The notes under the pieces: generated by a model
Told to the model about the DNA's origin: nothing
Database searches by the model: none
What the model saw: the letters and a program-made list of their open reading frames with translations, nothing else
Part shown: positions 51,030 to 59,767 of the stretch, piece after piece
Layout: each line of letters begins with the position of its first letter
How positions within the stretch are numbered: the stretch's first letter is position 1
Origin: Achromobacter sp. RTa
GTDB taxonomy: Bacteria; Pseudomonadota; Gammaproteobacteria; Burkholderiales; Burkholderiaceae_B
DNA: 64,000 nt
Assembly: GCF_000757485.1 (NCBI RefSeq)
Contig: NZ_JPYO01000043.1
Coordinates: 111,506-175,505 of the forward strand
Direction: 5' to 3'
Program-made: the position numbers and the translations under genes

Positions 51030-51542
51030 TCACTCCTTGAAGTAGGCCTGGGTGTACGGATGCACGCCGGGGTCGGCGGCGATCGCCTCCGCGGGCTGCC
51101 AGCGGTAGCTGCGGTGCTGGGCCTGGGGCAGGCTGGATAGGTCCAACGAAACTTCCGCCTCATAGGCGAGGACGACGTAATGGGTGGAGCGTCCCGCCTC
51201 ACCCGCGAAATTGGTGCCATAGAAGTGCTCGTACACGCCCCGAGGCGTCCAGGCCTGTTCCGGGACGGGCAGGCCGAGCTCGTCGCGCGCGATGCGGCGC
51301 AGCGCGTCGCGCAGCGTTTCGTTCTTGCGGATGCGCCCGCCCGGCACGAACCAGGCTCCCTGGGCGGGAGGATTGGTGCGCAGCCCGGTCAGATAGCGGC
51401 CGGAGGCGTCGCGCAGCAACAGGTCGATGGACACAAGGGGGAGCATTTCCACCGCCCGCCGGAAATCGGGGCCGGCCAGCATGCCGTTGCTGCGCGCGGC
51501 CGCCTCGCGGCGCTCGGGCCATCCCAACGGTTCAGTAGACAT
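51030..51542 (-). CDS. gmm: GDP-mannose mannosyl hydrolase (Nudix)
   Basis: A 170-aa Nudix enzyme. The box reads GGRIRKNETLRDALRRIARDELG: the usual RE dyad is RI, a known deviation in GDP-mannose mannosyl hydrolases, which cleave at the sugar rather than the pyrophosphate. PLVSIDLLLRDASGRYLTGLRTNPPAQGAWFVPGG matches the family N-domain. It releases mannose and GDP and may tune GDP-mannose/GDP-fucose levels. It overlaps wcaJ by 11 bases. Confidence 0.9.
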   Translation of the reverse strand: MSTEPLGWPERREAAARSNGMLAGPDFRRAVEMLPLVSIDLLLRDASGRYLTGLRTNPPAQGAWFVPGGRIRKNETLRDALRRIARDELGLPVPEQAWTPRGVYEHFYGTNFAGEAGRSTHYVVLAYEAEVSLDLSSLPQAQHRSYRWQPAEAIAADPGVHPYTQAYFKE

Positions 51543-52941
51543 TGCGGCCCGTCCATCCGGATATCGCCGTCCGGGCGATGATCAGCAGGTCCATCCGGAA
51601 CGTCCAGTTCTGGATGTAGTAGATGTCGTGCTCGACGCGGTCGCTCATCTTGCGCAGCGTGTCCGTCTGCCCGCGCAGTCCATTGACCTGGGCCCAGCCG
51701 GTGATGCCCGGCTTGACGCGGTGGCGCATCATGTAGCGCTGCACCAGGTCCTTGTACAGCTCGTTGTGTTCGAGCGCGTGCGGCCTGGGGCCCACCACGG
51801 ACATGTCTCCCATCAGCACATTGAGGAACTGGGGCAGCTCGTCCAGGCTGGTGCGGCGCAGGAAGCCGCCGATGCGGGTGACGCGGGCATCGTTGCGGGT
51901 GGCTTGCGTCACAACCCCTTGCTCCTGGTGCACGGTCATGGTGCGGAATTTGTAGACATGGAACACCTTGCCGTCCACGCCCAGCCGTGGCTGGGTGAAG
52001 AAGACGGGGCCGCGCGAGGTGGCTTTCACCAGCAGGGCCACGGTCAGCATCACGGGAGACAGGCCGATCAGCGCGCAGAAGGCGAAGCTGCGGTCGAAGA
52101 CTTCCTTGGCCAGGCCGCGCACGCCGGCGGCCGGCAGGCTGTTCAACTGGATCGCGGGCAGGCCCAGGAATTCCCCGATCTGGTGCCCCAGCAGCTGGAT
52201 GGACATCACGTCCGGTATCCAGCGGATGTCCACCAGGTCATTGCGCAGGTGATGGAGGACCTCGCGCAGTTCCTGGCCCGCCTCCATCGGAAGCACGATC
52301 CAGATTTCGCGGACGTTGTTCTCGTTCACGAAGGCATGCAGGCCGTCCAGGTCGTGTAGCCGGCGCACCTGCGGAGGCAGGTTCTCGTGGGGTTCCGCAT
52401 AGATGCCCGCCACTTCGTAGCCCGTGCCGCGATAGCGTTCGACCCGGCGCCACAGGTCGTGCCCCAGCGCGCCGAAACCCACCAGCAGCACGCGCTTGCG
52501 GTCCAGGCCGCGGTCGCGCGCGGCGCCCAGGGCCGCGTAGACCGCTATGCGTACGCCGGCCAGCGTCAGCGCCGCCATGACGAACCAGGTTGCCGCCCAT
52601 ATGCGGGATATCGCGGCGGTCTGGTGCATGAGAAAACTGATGCAGATGCCCAGCGCGAAAACCAGGGCCCATGCCGCCAGGCTGCGTCCCACGAGATCGG
52701 CCAGCCGCCGCCCGCGCCACGACACGTACAGCCGGAAGGCGGGGAAGATGGCGATCACCCCCAGGCCGCACAGATAAACGAGGAACAGATGGATTTGCGG
52801 AGGGTCCGCCAGAGCATCGTCCGAGAATTTCAAGCCGGTGGCAGTCAGGCCGCAGGTTATGACGATCGCGGCGTCGAGCAAGCGATAGAGATAGCTTGCC
52901 CCGCTGAATCTTGCCGACGTGTCCGTTTGGGACGGTTCCAT
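51532..52941 (-). CDS. wcaJ: Undecaprenyl-phosphate glucose phosphotransferase (WcaJ type)
   Basis: A 469-aa polyisoprenyl-phosphate hexose-1-P transferase that starts the repeat unit. Four N-terminal helices (residues about 20-125) are followed by a Rossmann-like CoA-binding-type domain (RVLLVGFGALGHDLWRRVERY), a fifth helix, and the C-terminal sugar transferase: GPVFFTQPRLGVDGKVFHVYKFRTM and RTSLDELPQFLNVLMGDMSVVGPRP. ATG 52941 follows AGGAG. First gene of the thirteen-gene minus-strand operon; 249 bases separate it from divergent wza. Confidence 0.93.
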   Translation of the reverse strand: MEPSQTDTSARFSGASYLYRLLDAAIVITCGLTATGLKFSDDALADPPQIHLFLVYLCGLGVIAIFPAFRLYVSWRGRRLADLVGRSLAAWALVFALGICISFLMHQTAAISRIWAATWFVMAALTLAGVRIAVYAALGAARDRGLDRKRVLLVGFGALGHDLWRRVERYRGTGYEVAGIYAEPHENLPPQVRRLHDLDGLHAFVNENNVREIWIVLPMEAGQELREVLHHLRNDLVDIRWIPDVMSIQLLGHQIGEFLGLPAIQLNSLPAAGVRGLAKEVFDRSFAFCALIGLSPVMLTVALLVKATSRGPVFFTQPRLGVDGKVFHVYKFRTMTVHQEQGVVTQATRNDARVTRIGGFLRRTSLDELPQFLNVLMGDMSVVGPRPHALEHNELYKDLVQRYMMRHRVKPGITGWAQVNGLRGQTDTLRKMSDRVEHDIYYIQNWTFRMDLLIIARTAISGWTGRNVY

Positions 52942-53190
52942 CGCGCACTCCTGTTCGTGGGGAGTCACCTCGCGGCGCGCGGGAACAAAAGCCGTGCGCT
53001 GCCGCAACGAGTGTGGCTACCGACAAAATCTTATTGAGTGCCAAGCTCACCCGAAACCTCCAAACGATGTAGGAGAAGGCTTAGGGCATCCGTCGAATGT
53101 GCGGGGCCTGGAAAAGGGAGTGGAATGTCGCAACCCGTTACGCATCGGGCTCCTTTCCAAGCAACGAAGTCATTCACAAGTGGATTTGCC
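52942..53190. promoter_or_regulatory. Divergent promoter region of the exopolysaccharide locus
   Basis: The 249-base gap between wcaJ (minus) and wza (plus) is the only place where both exopolysaccharide operons can start. It is less G/C-rich than the genes. I see no JUMPstart/ops element and no strong palindrome. The two LuxR-type regulators encoded 13 kb away are plausible binders. Confidence 0.5.
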
Positions 53191-54327
53191 ATGACTACTT
53201 TTTTCGGAACGTTGAGCCGAGCCATAGCCGCTATCGCGCTCGTGTCCTCGCTGGGCGCTTGCGCCTTGTCCCCCGGTATGACCTTTGACGCCAATCAGCT
53301 CGCAGACCCGCTGGATCCCAATTCGAAGGCAGTGATCAAGGAAATCACGCCCAGTCTCGTTCTCGACGATCAACGCGCCCGCGAGGCGCTGCTCGACAAC
53401 GAAGGCGTCGATCGCCTCTACGGCAAATCGGGGCCATACCTTATCGGTCCGGGAGACATCCTGTCGGTCGTGGTGTGGGACCACCCCGAGCTCGTCCTTC
53501 CGACGCAAACCTACGCCATTGGTTCTGGGGTAACCGAACTAGCCATTGGGGATACCGCATCGGGCATTCCGGGCTATACGGTCTCATCCACTGGATATAT
53601 CCAATTTCCCTATGCCGGACTGCTGAAAGTGGCGGGGTTGACGGAACTCCAGGCGCGCAATCTCATAGTGAGCAGGTCCAGCAAATACATCCAGGATCCG
53701 CAGATCACGGTACGCGTTCTGGGGTATCGCAGCAAGCGTGTTTACGTCGATGGCGAAGTGACCACGCCGGGCACGGTTGCGATCAACGACATCCCGATGA
53801 CGCTGCTGGAAGCGATCAACAGGGCAGGCGGAATCCTGCCGACCGGCGACCGCAGCGCAGTGTACGTGATCCGGGACGGGCGACGTACTCGCGTGAACTT
53901 GCCGGCGTTGATCGAGCGTGGGCAGGACCTGAACCAAGTGCTGCTGCGGTCGGGCGACATCGTGAGAGTGACGCCGCGCGACGACAGCAAGGTATTCGTG
54001 ATGGGCGAGGTCACCTTGCCCACCGCGGCAGTGATGCGTGACGGGCGCATGTCGTTGACGGAGGCGCTGGGCTTGGCTGGGGGACCGAACCAGCTCACCT
54101 CCAACCCGTCGCAGATCTTTGTCGTTCGCAGCACGGAGCAGGCGACGCCGCTGGTGTTCCACCTGAACGCCGGCTCGCCGCAGGCCCTCGCGGTGGCGGA
54201 GAAGTTTGAGTTGCAACCCAAAGACGTTGTGTTCGTGGATTCGGCCGGCCTGGTGCGGTGGAACCGCTTCATCAGCAACCTGTTCCCGAGCGCGCAGACG
54301 GTACAGACCGTGAAAGCCATTGACTAG
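53191..54327 (+). CDS. wza: Polysaccharide export outer-membrane lipoprotein (Wza)
   Basis: A 378-aa protein with signal MTTFFGTLSRAIAAIALVSSLGAC and lipobox L-G-A-C (Cys24). YLIGPGDILSVVVWDHPEL starts the poly-export domain, followed by SLBB domains (VYVDGEVTTPGTVAINDIPMTLLEAINRAGG and VFVMGEVTLPTAAVMRDGRMSLTEAL). The final helix (about 355-378) would cross the outer membrane. It forms the export channel with Wzc. ATG 53191 was chosen because it gives the lipoprotein signal. Confidence 0.94.
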   Translation: MTTFFGTLSRAIAAIALVSSLGACALSPGMTFDANQLADPLDPNSKAVIKEITPSLVLDDQRAREALLDNEGVDRLYGKSGPYLIGPGDILSVVVWDHPELVLPTQTYAIGSGVTELAIGDTASGIPGYTVSSTGYIQFPYAGLLKVAGLTELQARNLIVSRSSKYIQDPQITVRVLGYRSKRVYVDGEVTTPGTVAINDIPMTLLEAINRAGGILPTGDRSAVYVIRDGRRTRVNLPALIERGQDLNQVLLRSGDIVRVTPRDDSKVFVMGEVTLPTAAVMRDGRMSLTEALGLAGGPNQLTSNPSQIFVVRSTEQATPLVFHLNAGSPQALAVAEKFELQPKDVVFVDSAGLVRWNRFISNLFPSAQTVQTVKAID

Positions 54328-54348
54328 TTTCTAACCCACGCCTTTGGG

Positions 54349-54378
54349 GACGCCGCGACCGCAGCGGCGTCTTCTCTT
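54349..54378 (+). terminator. Intercistronic hairpin between wza and wzc (attenuator-like)
   Basis: GACGCCGC (54349-54356) and GCGGCGTC (54364-54371) form a perfect 8-bp stem with a 7-base loop, followed by TTCTCTT. It ends just before the wzc ribosome site GGAGAG. A partial terminator here could set the Wza:Wzc ratio. Confidence 0.55.
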
Positions 54379-54388
54379 GGAGAGCTGC

Positions 54389-56650
54389 ATGTCGTTGCCT
54401 ATCGAATCCTTCGAGCCGTCCGTGCCGGCTCGCCAGCAGGAAACCCCACTGACGTCGCACGTGGACGCCATCTTCTCCAACCGGTGGATGATCATCGCGA
54501 TCACGCTGCTTGCCTTCGTGGGAGCGCTCGCCTACGTAATGGTCACCCCCAAGGTGTTTTCAGCCGACATCATCGTTCAGGTGGAAGAGGAAATGCCGCA
54601 GGGCCAGAGCCGCAGCCTGTTGGGCGACGTCTCGACCATGTTCGACACCAAGGCCGAGACATCGGGCGAAATGGAGGTGCTGCGTTCGCGCATGGTCGTG
54701 GGCCCGGCCGTCGACAAGTTCCTCCTGTACATCCATGCCAAGCCGCGCTACTTCCCGGTGGTGGGCGAGTGGCTCGCGCAACGGTACGAAAGCCTGCCGT
54801 ATCCCTCGAGCCTGCCGCGCGGCGGCTATGCGTGGGGCGGCGAAGCCATCGCGATCTCGCAGCTGGACGTGCCCAACGAATGGCTGGGCAAACCCTTCCG
54901 CGTGACGACGCTGGGCGAGGGGCGCTATACGCTCAGCGACAAACTCACCGGCGCGACCTTCAACGGCACCGTCGGCAAGCCGGAGCACTTCCTGCTGCCG
55001 GGCGGCGGCGCCATGGACGTGCACATCGATGCGCTGACGGGGCGTCCGGGCACGGAATTCACCGTGTCGCGCAGTTCGCGCCTGGCCGCCATCGAGGACG
55101 TGCAGTCGCGCCTGGGCATCTTTGAGCGCGGCCGCACGTCGGGCGTGATCGGCGTGACGCTGGAAGGCAACGATCCCGCGCTGACCACCGCGGTGCTGAA
55201 CCAGATCGGCCAGGAGTACGTGCAGCAGAACGTCAACCGCAAGTCGGCCCAGGCGGAGAAGTCGCTGGTCTTCCTCGAACAGCAGCTGCCCATCCTCAAG
55301 GGCGAGCTGGACGCGGCCGAGACCAAGTACAACTCGCTGCGCAACAAGCGCGGCACCATCGACCTGAGCGAAGAGGCCAAACTGATCCTCGCGCAGTCGG
55401 TGGACGCGCAGACCAAGGTAATGGAGTTGCGCTCCAAGCGGCAGGAAATGATCACGCGCTTCGCGCCGACCCACCCGAGCATCGTGGCCATCGACAGGCA
55501 GATCTCGGCCTTGACCGGCGACGTGAACCGCATCGGCAATAACATCCGCCAACTGCCCGATCTGGAGCAGGACGTCGTGCGCCTGGTGCGCGACGTGCGC
55601 GTCAACACCGAGCTCTATACGGCGCTGCTCAACAACGCCCAGCAGTTGCGGCTGATCCGCGCCGGCAAAGTGGGCAACGTGCGCATCCTGGACGCCGCGG
55701 TGCAGCCCGACAAGCCCGTGCGCCCCAAGGCCGCCATCATCATCGGCGTGGCGACCGCTTTCGGCCTGATCTTCGGCATGCTGTGCGCCTTCGTGCGCAA
55801 CGCCCTGTTCGGCGGCTTGTCCGAGCCGGACGACGTCGAGCGCCATACCGGGCTGCCCGTGCTCGCCGCGATTCCCTACAGCGACATGCAGGACAAGCTG
55901 TGGCGCAGGAGCCGCCGCAAGAACGCCACCGTGCCCGCGCTGCTGGCGCAAAGCCAGAGCAATGCGCCGCCCATTGAAAGCCTGCGTTCCTTCCGCAACG
56001 TGCTGCAGGCGTCGCTGCGCCAGTCGGCCAACAACATGGTCATGTTCACGGGGCCTGTGGCGGGGGTGGGCAAGTCCTTCCTGTCGGCCAACTTCGCCTT
56101 CATCCAGGGCGGCGTGGGCAAGCGCGTGCTGCTGATCGACGCGGACTTCCGCAAGGGGCAGCTGAACCGGTATTTCGGCGTGCCGAAGGAAGACGGCCTG
56201 TTCGAGGTGCTGTCGGGCACGATTCCGCTCAGCCGGGTAAGAAAGCACAGCGTTTCCGAGGGCGTGGATTTCATCGCCACCGGCGCGGTCACCTTCGATC
56301 CTTCCGAGTTGCTCGCCTCGCCCGTGTTCGGCGAGACCCTGCGCGAGTTGGCCTCCCAGTACGACATGGTGATCCTGGACACGGCGCCCGTGCTGTCGTC
56401 TCCGGATGCGGCCGTGGTCGGCACGCATGCCGCGGCCGTCATGGTGGTGGTGCGATCCGGGATGAACACGGTGGGCGAGATCCGGGAAACGGCCAAGCGC
56501 CTGATCCAGGCGGGCGCGCCGGTGGACGGCGTGCTTTTCAACGGACTCAAGCTTCTTCCGGAACGCTTCGGCTTCCGGTCCAAGTACGGCAGTTACCGCT
56601 ACTCCCGCGCGGCGTACTACGGCGATTTCAAACAGAACGGCCCTAAGTGA
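54389..56650 (+). CDS. wzc: Polysaccharide co-polymerase and tyrosine autokinase (Wzc)
   Basis: A 753-aa inner-membrane protein. Wzz domain with helices about 33-52 and 446-465 flanks a large periplasmic region with coiled-coil (EKSLVFLEQQLPILKGELDAA). The cytoplasmic BY-kinase has Walker A GPVAGVGKS (about 555-563), Walker A' VLLIDADFRKG, and Walker B MVILDTAPV. A C-terminal Tyr cluster (KYGSYRYSRAAYYGDF) is the autophosphorylation site. It controls chain length and export. No Wzb-type phosphatase gene is in the window. Confidence 0.94.
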   Translation: MSLPIESFEPSVPARQQETPLTSHVDAIFSNRWMIIAITLLAFVGALAYVMVTPKVFSADIIVQVEEEMPQGQSRSLLGDVSTMFDTKAETSGEMEVLRSRMVVGPAVDKFLLYIHAKPRYFPVVGEWLAQRYESLPYPSSLPRGGYAWGGEAIAISQLDVPNEWLGKPFRVTTLGEGRYTLSDKLTGATFNGTVGKPEHFLLPGGGAMDVHIDALTGRPGTEFTVSRSSRLAAIEDVQSRLGIFERGRTSGVIGVTLEGNDPALTTAVLNQIGQEYVQQNVNRKSAQAEKSLVFLEQQLPILKGELDAAETKYNSLRNKRGTIDLSEEAKLILAQSVDAQTKVMELRSKRQEMITRFAPTHPSIVAIDRQISALTGDVNRIGNNIRQLPDLEQDVVRLVRDVRVNTELYTALLNNAQQLRLIRAGKVGNVRILDAAVQPDKPVRPKAAIIIGVATAFGLIFGMLCAFVRNALFGGLSEPDDVERHTGLPVLAAIPYSDMQDKLWRRSRRKNATVPALLAQSQSNAPPIESLRSFRNVLQASLRQSANNMVMFTGPVAGVGKSFLSANFAFIQGGVGKRVLLIDADFRKGQLNRYFGVPKEDGLFEVLSGTIPLSRVRKHSVSEGVDFIATGAVTFDPSELLASPVFGETLRELASQYDMVILDTAPVLSSPDAAVVGTHAAAVMVVVRSGMNTVGEIRETAKRLIQAGAPVDGVLFNGLKLLPERFGFRSKYGSYRYSRAAYYGDFKQNGPK

Positions 56651-56671
56651 ACGCCACCCGGAGAAAATGGC

Positions 56672-58075
56672 ATGCACGGAACATTTGGGTGGGACACCCC
56701 GCAAATTCTGGATGCGGTTTTCAAGGCTTATGACATACGCGGCACGGTGCCGGACGAGATCGACGCGCGTTTCGCGCACAGCCTGGGCATGGCGGCGGGG
56801 ACCCGGGCGCGCGAACTCGGAGCGCGGTCGATGGTGGTGGGGCGCGACGGCCGCCTGAGCAGCGTGGAGCTGGCGGCCGCGCTGCAGGCGGGCCTGCGCT
56901 CGGCGGGCATGCACGTCATCGATATCGGCATGGCGACCACGCCCATGGTGTATTTCGCGACCCGCCTGATGGACACGGGCTCGGGGATAGCGGTGACGGG
57001 CAGCCATAACCCGCCCACGCACAACGGCTTCAAAATCGTGCTGGACGGCGCCTCGCTGTACGGCGACGGCATCACCGCGCTGCGCGATGCGATGCGCCAG
57101 CCGATCGAATCGGCCAGCGTGGCGGGCGGCCGCACGCAGATGCAGATCCAGCCGTGCTACGCGGCGCGCCTGATGGGCGACATCCGCATGGCGCGGCCGA
57201 TGAAGATCGCCATCGATTGCGGCAATGGCGTGGCGGGCGCGGTGGCGCCTGCTCTGTTCCGCGCCCTGGGCTGCGAAGTGACCGAACTGTTCTGCGAGGT
57301 CGACGGCACGTTTCCCAGCCATCATCCCGACCCCGCCGATCCGCAGAACCTGCAGGACCTGATCTATTGCCTGCGCTATTCCGACTGCGAGGTCGGCCTG
57401 GCGTTCGACGGCGACGGCGACCGGCTCGGAGTGGTGACCAAGTCGGGCCAGATCATCTGGCCCGACCGCCAGCTGATCCTCTTCGCGCGCGATGTGCTGT
57501 CGCGCAATCCGGGCGGCGAAATCCTCTACGACGTCAAGTGCAGCCGCCACGTGGCGCGCGCGGTCACCGAGGCTGGCGGCAAGCCCACGATGTGCAGGAC
57601 AGGTCACTCTCTGATCAAGGCAAGGATGCGCGAGACCGGCGCATTGCTGGCCGGCGAGATGAGCGGACATATTTTCTTCAAAGAGCGCTGGTACGGCTTC
57701 GACGACGGCATCTATGCCGCCGCGCGGCTGTTGGAGATCCTGTCGGCGGCGCCGGACCCGTCCGCGCTGCTGGAGAACCTTCCGCAATCCTGCGCCACGC
57801 CCGAAATCAAGCTGGGAACCGCCGAAGGCGAGCAGTTCGACCTGGTGGAGGCTTTGCGCGCGCAGGGGGAATTCCCCGGCGCGGTCTCGATCAGCAACCT
57901 GGACGGCGTCCGCGTGGACTATGCCGACGGCTTCGGCCTGGCGCGTCCGTCCAACACCACGCCGACGGTGGTATTGCGTTTCGAAGGGGACACCGTGGCC
58001 GCACTGGCCCGTATCGAGGAGGACTTCCGCAACGCGTTCCGACGCATTGCCCCTCATGTTCGTTTACCGTTTTAA
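56672..58075 (+). CDS. manB: Phosphomannomutase/phosphoglucomutase
   Basis: A 467-aa alpha-D-phosphohexomutase. The phosphoserine is Ser111 in VTGSHNPPTHNGFK; the metal loop is FDGDGDRLG and the sugar loop GEMSGHIFF. FKAYDIRGTVPDEID is the AlgC/ManB-type N-terminus. It converts mannose-6-P to mannose-1-P (and glucose-6-P to glucose-1-P), feeding ManC and UDP-glucose. GGAGAA precedes ATG 56672; 21 bases after wzc. Confidence 0.93.
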   Translation: MHGTFGWDTPQILDAVFKAYDIRGTVPDEIDARFAHSLGMAAGTRARELGARSMVVGRDGRLSSVELAAALQAGLRSAGMHVIDIGMATTPMVYFATRLMDTGSGIAVTGSHNPPTHNGFKIVLDGASLYGDGITALRDAMRQPIESASVAGGRTQMQIQPCYAARLMGDIRMARPMKIAIDCGNGVAGAVAPALFRALGCEVTELFCEVDGTFPSHHPDPADPQNLQDLIYCLRYSDCEVGLAFDGDGDRLGVVTKSGQIIWPDRQLILFARDVLSRNPGGEILYDVKCSRHVARAVTEAGGKPTMCRTGHSLIKARMRETGALLAGEMSGHIFFKERWYGFDDGIYAAARLLEILSAAPDPSALLENLPQSCATPEIKLGTAEGEQFDLVEALRAQGEFPGAVSISNLDGVRVDYADGFGLARPSNTTPTVVLRFEGDTVAALARIEEDFRNAFRRIAPHVRLPF

Positions 58076-58088
58076 GGAGCATCACGCG

Positions 58089-59756
58089 ATGGGAAATGCC
58101 AAACATGCGATTGAGGCATTGAGGGCGAATTCCGGACTGGCGGACAGCCCGGAGTGGCTGGCGTTCGCGCAGGCCGCGCAATCCGCCGGACTGGAGGCCG
58201 GCGCGCTGAAGGTCATCGAGGCGGCGGGCTTGTGCGTGGACCTGACCATGCAGCGGCAATCGCCGGCGCTGGATGCCGCGGCGCTGTCGCTGCTGCAGGC
58301 GCGGGGCCTGGCGGAGGCGCGCCGCGCGCTGTTCGCGGGCGAGCCGGTCAACTGGACCGAAGGCAAGCCGGCCTGGCACACGGCGCTGCGCGCGGGGCGC
58401 ACGCGCGAGCAGCCGGACGGCCAGGACGCGGATTCCGTGTGCGAGTATTCGCGCATGACGGACTTCGTCCGCAAGCTGGACCAGACCGCGGATTTCGCGA
58501 CGGTGCTGCATATCGGCATCGGCGGCAGCGATTGGGGGCCGCGCCTGGCGGTCCAGGCGTTCGGCGGTCCGTCGCAGCGCCGCCAGATCCGCTTCGTCTC
58601 CAACATAGACGGGCACGCGTTCCACGACGCCGTGGCCGGGCTGGATCCGCGGCGTTGCCTGGTGGTTGTGTCTTCCAAATCCTTCACGACGGCTGAGACG
58701 CTGCACAACGCCCGCGCCGCCATCGCCTGGCTCAAGCAGGGCGGGGTGGCCGACGTGTCGGAACACCTGGCCGCGGTCACCGCCAATGTATCGGCCGCTC
58801 GCGCCCTGGGCGTGCCGTCCAGCCAGATCTTCAAGATGTGCGATTGGGTGGGCGGGCGCTATTCCGTCTGGTCGGTGGCCGGTCTGTCCATCGCGCTGAC
58901 GGTGGGCGCGGACGTGCTGATCGGCATGCGCGCGGGCGCCGAGGCCATGGACCAGCATTTCCAGCAGGCGCCGTTCGCCTCGAACGCGCCGGTGCAGCTG
59001 GCGCTGTCGGGACTGGTCAATTGCAGTGTGCTGGGACACAACTCGCTGAACATCGCCGCGTACAGCGCGCGCCTGCTGCACCTCGTCACCTACCTGCAGC
59101 AGCTGGAGATGGAGTCGCTGGGCAAGCGGGTCGCGGGCGACGGCGCGGCGGTCGGCGTGCCGACCGCGCCCATCATCTGGGGCATGCCGGGCACCGACGG
59201 CCAGCACACGTTCTTTCAGTGGCTGCACCAGAGCGAGGACGGCGCGCCGGTGGACTTCATCGCCAGCCTGCAAGGCCATGCGGACAGTCCCGACGCGCAC
59301 CGCATGCTGCTGGCCAATTGCCTGGCGCAGCGCCAGGCCCTGCTTCGCGGAAAATGCCTGGAGCAGGCGCTGCTGGACGTGGCGCACATCGACGACCAGG
59401 AGCGCGCCCTGAGCCTGGCGCAGCACATGGTGCATCCGGGCGGGCGGCCGTCCACCCTGATCGTGCTGCGCCAGCTGGATCCGCGCGGGCTGGGCGCGCT
59501 GCTTGCGCTGTACGAGCACAAAGTGTTCGTGCAGAGCGTGGTGTGGGGCATCAATCCCTTCGACCAGTGGGGCGTGGAACTGGGCAAGCGCCTGGCCACC
59601 GGCATCGAGCGCGAGCTCGCGGTGCCGGTATCGGCGGGCCTGGTGGACTGGGGGCATGACGCATCCACTTCATACTGGATCGACCGCTATCGCAGCCACG
59701 CGCAGGCGCCGCGCCCGCGCCACGCCTGGGTGCCCGGCGTGGCGGCGCACCTGTGA
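58089..59756 (+). CDS. pgi: Glucose-6-phosphate isomerase
   Basis: A 555-aa Pgi. HIGIGGSDWGPRLAVQAFGG, VSSKSFTTAETLHNA, WVGGRYSVWSVAGLSIAL and INPFDQWGVELGKRLA are the family signatures (PGI motifs 1 and 2). It interconverts glucose-6-P and fructose-6-P, supplying ManC's isomerase branch. ATG 58089 is 10 bases after AAGGAG and 13 bases after manB. Its placement in an exopolysaccharide operon suggests it is dedicated to sugar-nucleotide supply, though it may also be the only glycolytic copy. Confidence 0.95.
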   Translation: MGNAKHAIEALRANSGLADSPEWLAFAQAAQSAGLEAGALKVIEAAGLCVDLTMQRQSPALDAAALSLLQARGLAEARRALFAGEPVNWTEGKPAWHTALRAGRTREQPDGQDADSVCEYSRMTDFVRKLDQTADFATVLHIGIGGSDWGPRLAVQAFGGPSQRRQIRFVSNIDGHAFHDAVAGLDPRRCLVVVSSKSFTTAETLHNARAAIAWLKQGGVADVSEHLAAVTANVSAARALGVPSSQIFKMCDWVGGRYSVWSVAGLSIALTVGADVLIGMRAGAEAMDQHFQQAPFASNAPVQLALSGLVNCSVLGHNSLNIAAYSARLLHLVTYLQQLEMESLGKRVAGDGAAVGVPTAPIIWGMPGTDGQHTFFQWLHQSEDGAPVDFIASLQGHADSPDAHRMLLANCLAQRQALLRGKCLEQALLDVAHIDDQERALSLAQHMVHPGGRPSTLIVLRQLDPRGLGALLALYEHKVFVQSVVWGINPFDQWGVELGKRLATGIERELAVPVSAGLVDWGHDASTSYWIDRYRSHAQAPRPRHAWVPGVAAHL

Positions 59757-59767
59757 AGGGGCGGCCC

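Noticed and set aside
54560..58057. 1165-codon open frame on the minus strand opposite wzc and manB
   Set aside because: It is the antisense shadow of two certain genes in high-GC DNA; the product is His/Arg/Ala-rich with no domain pattern.
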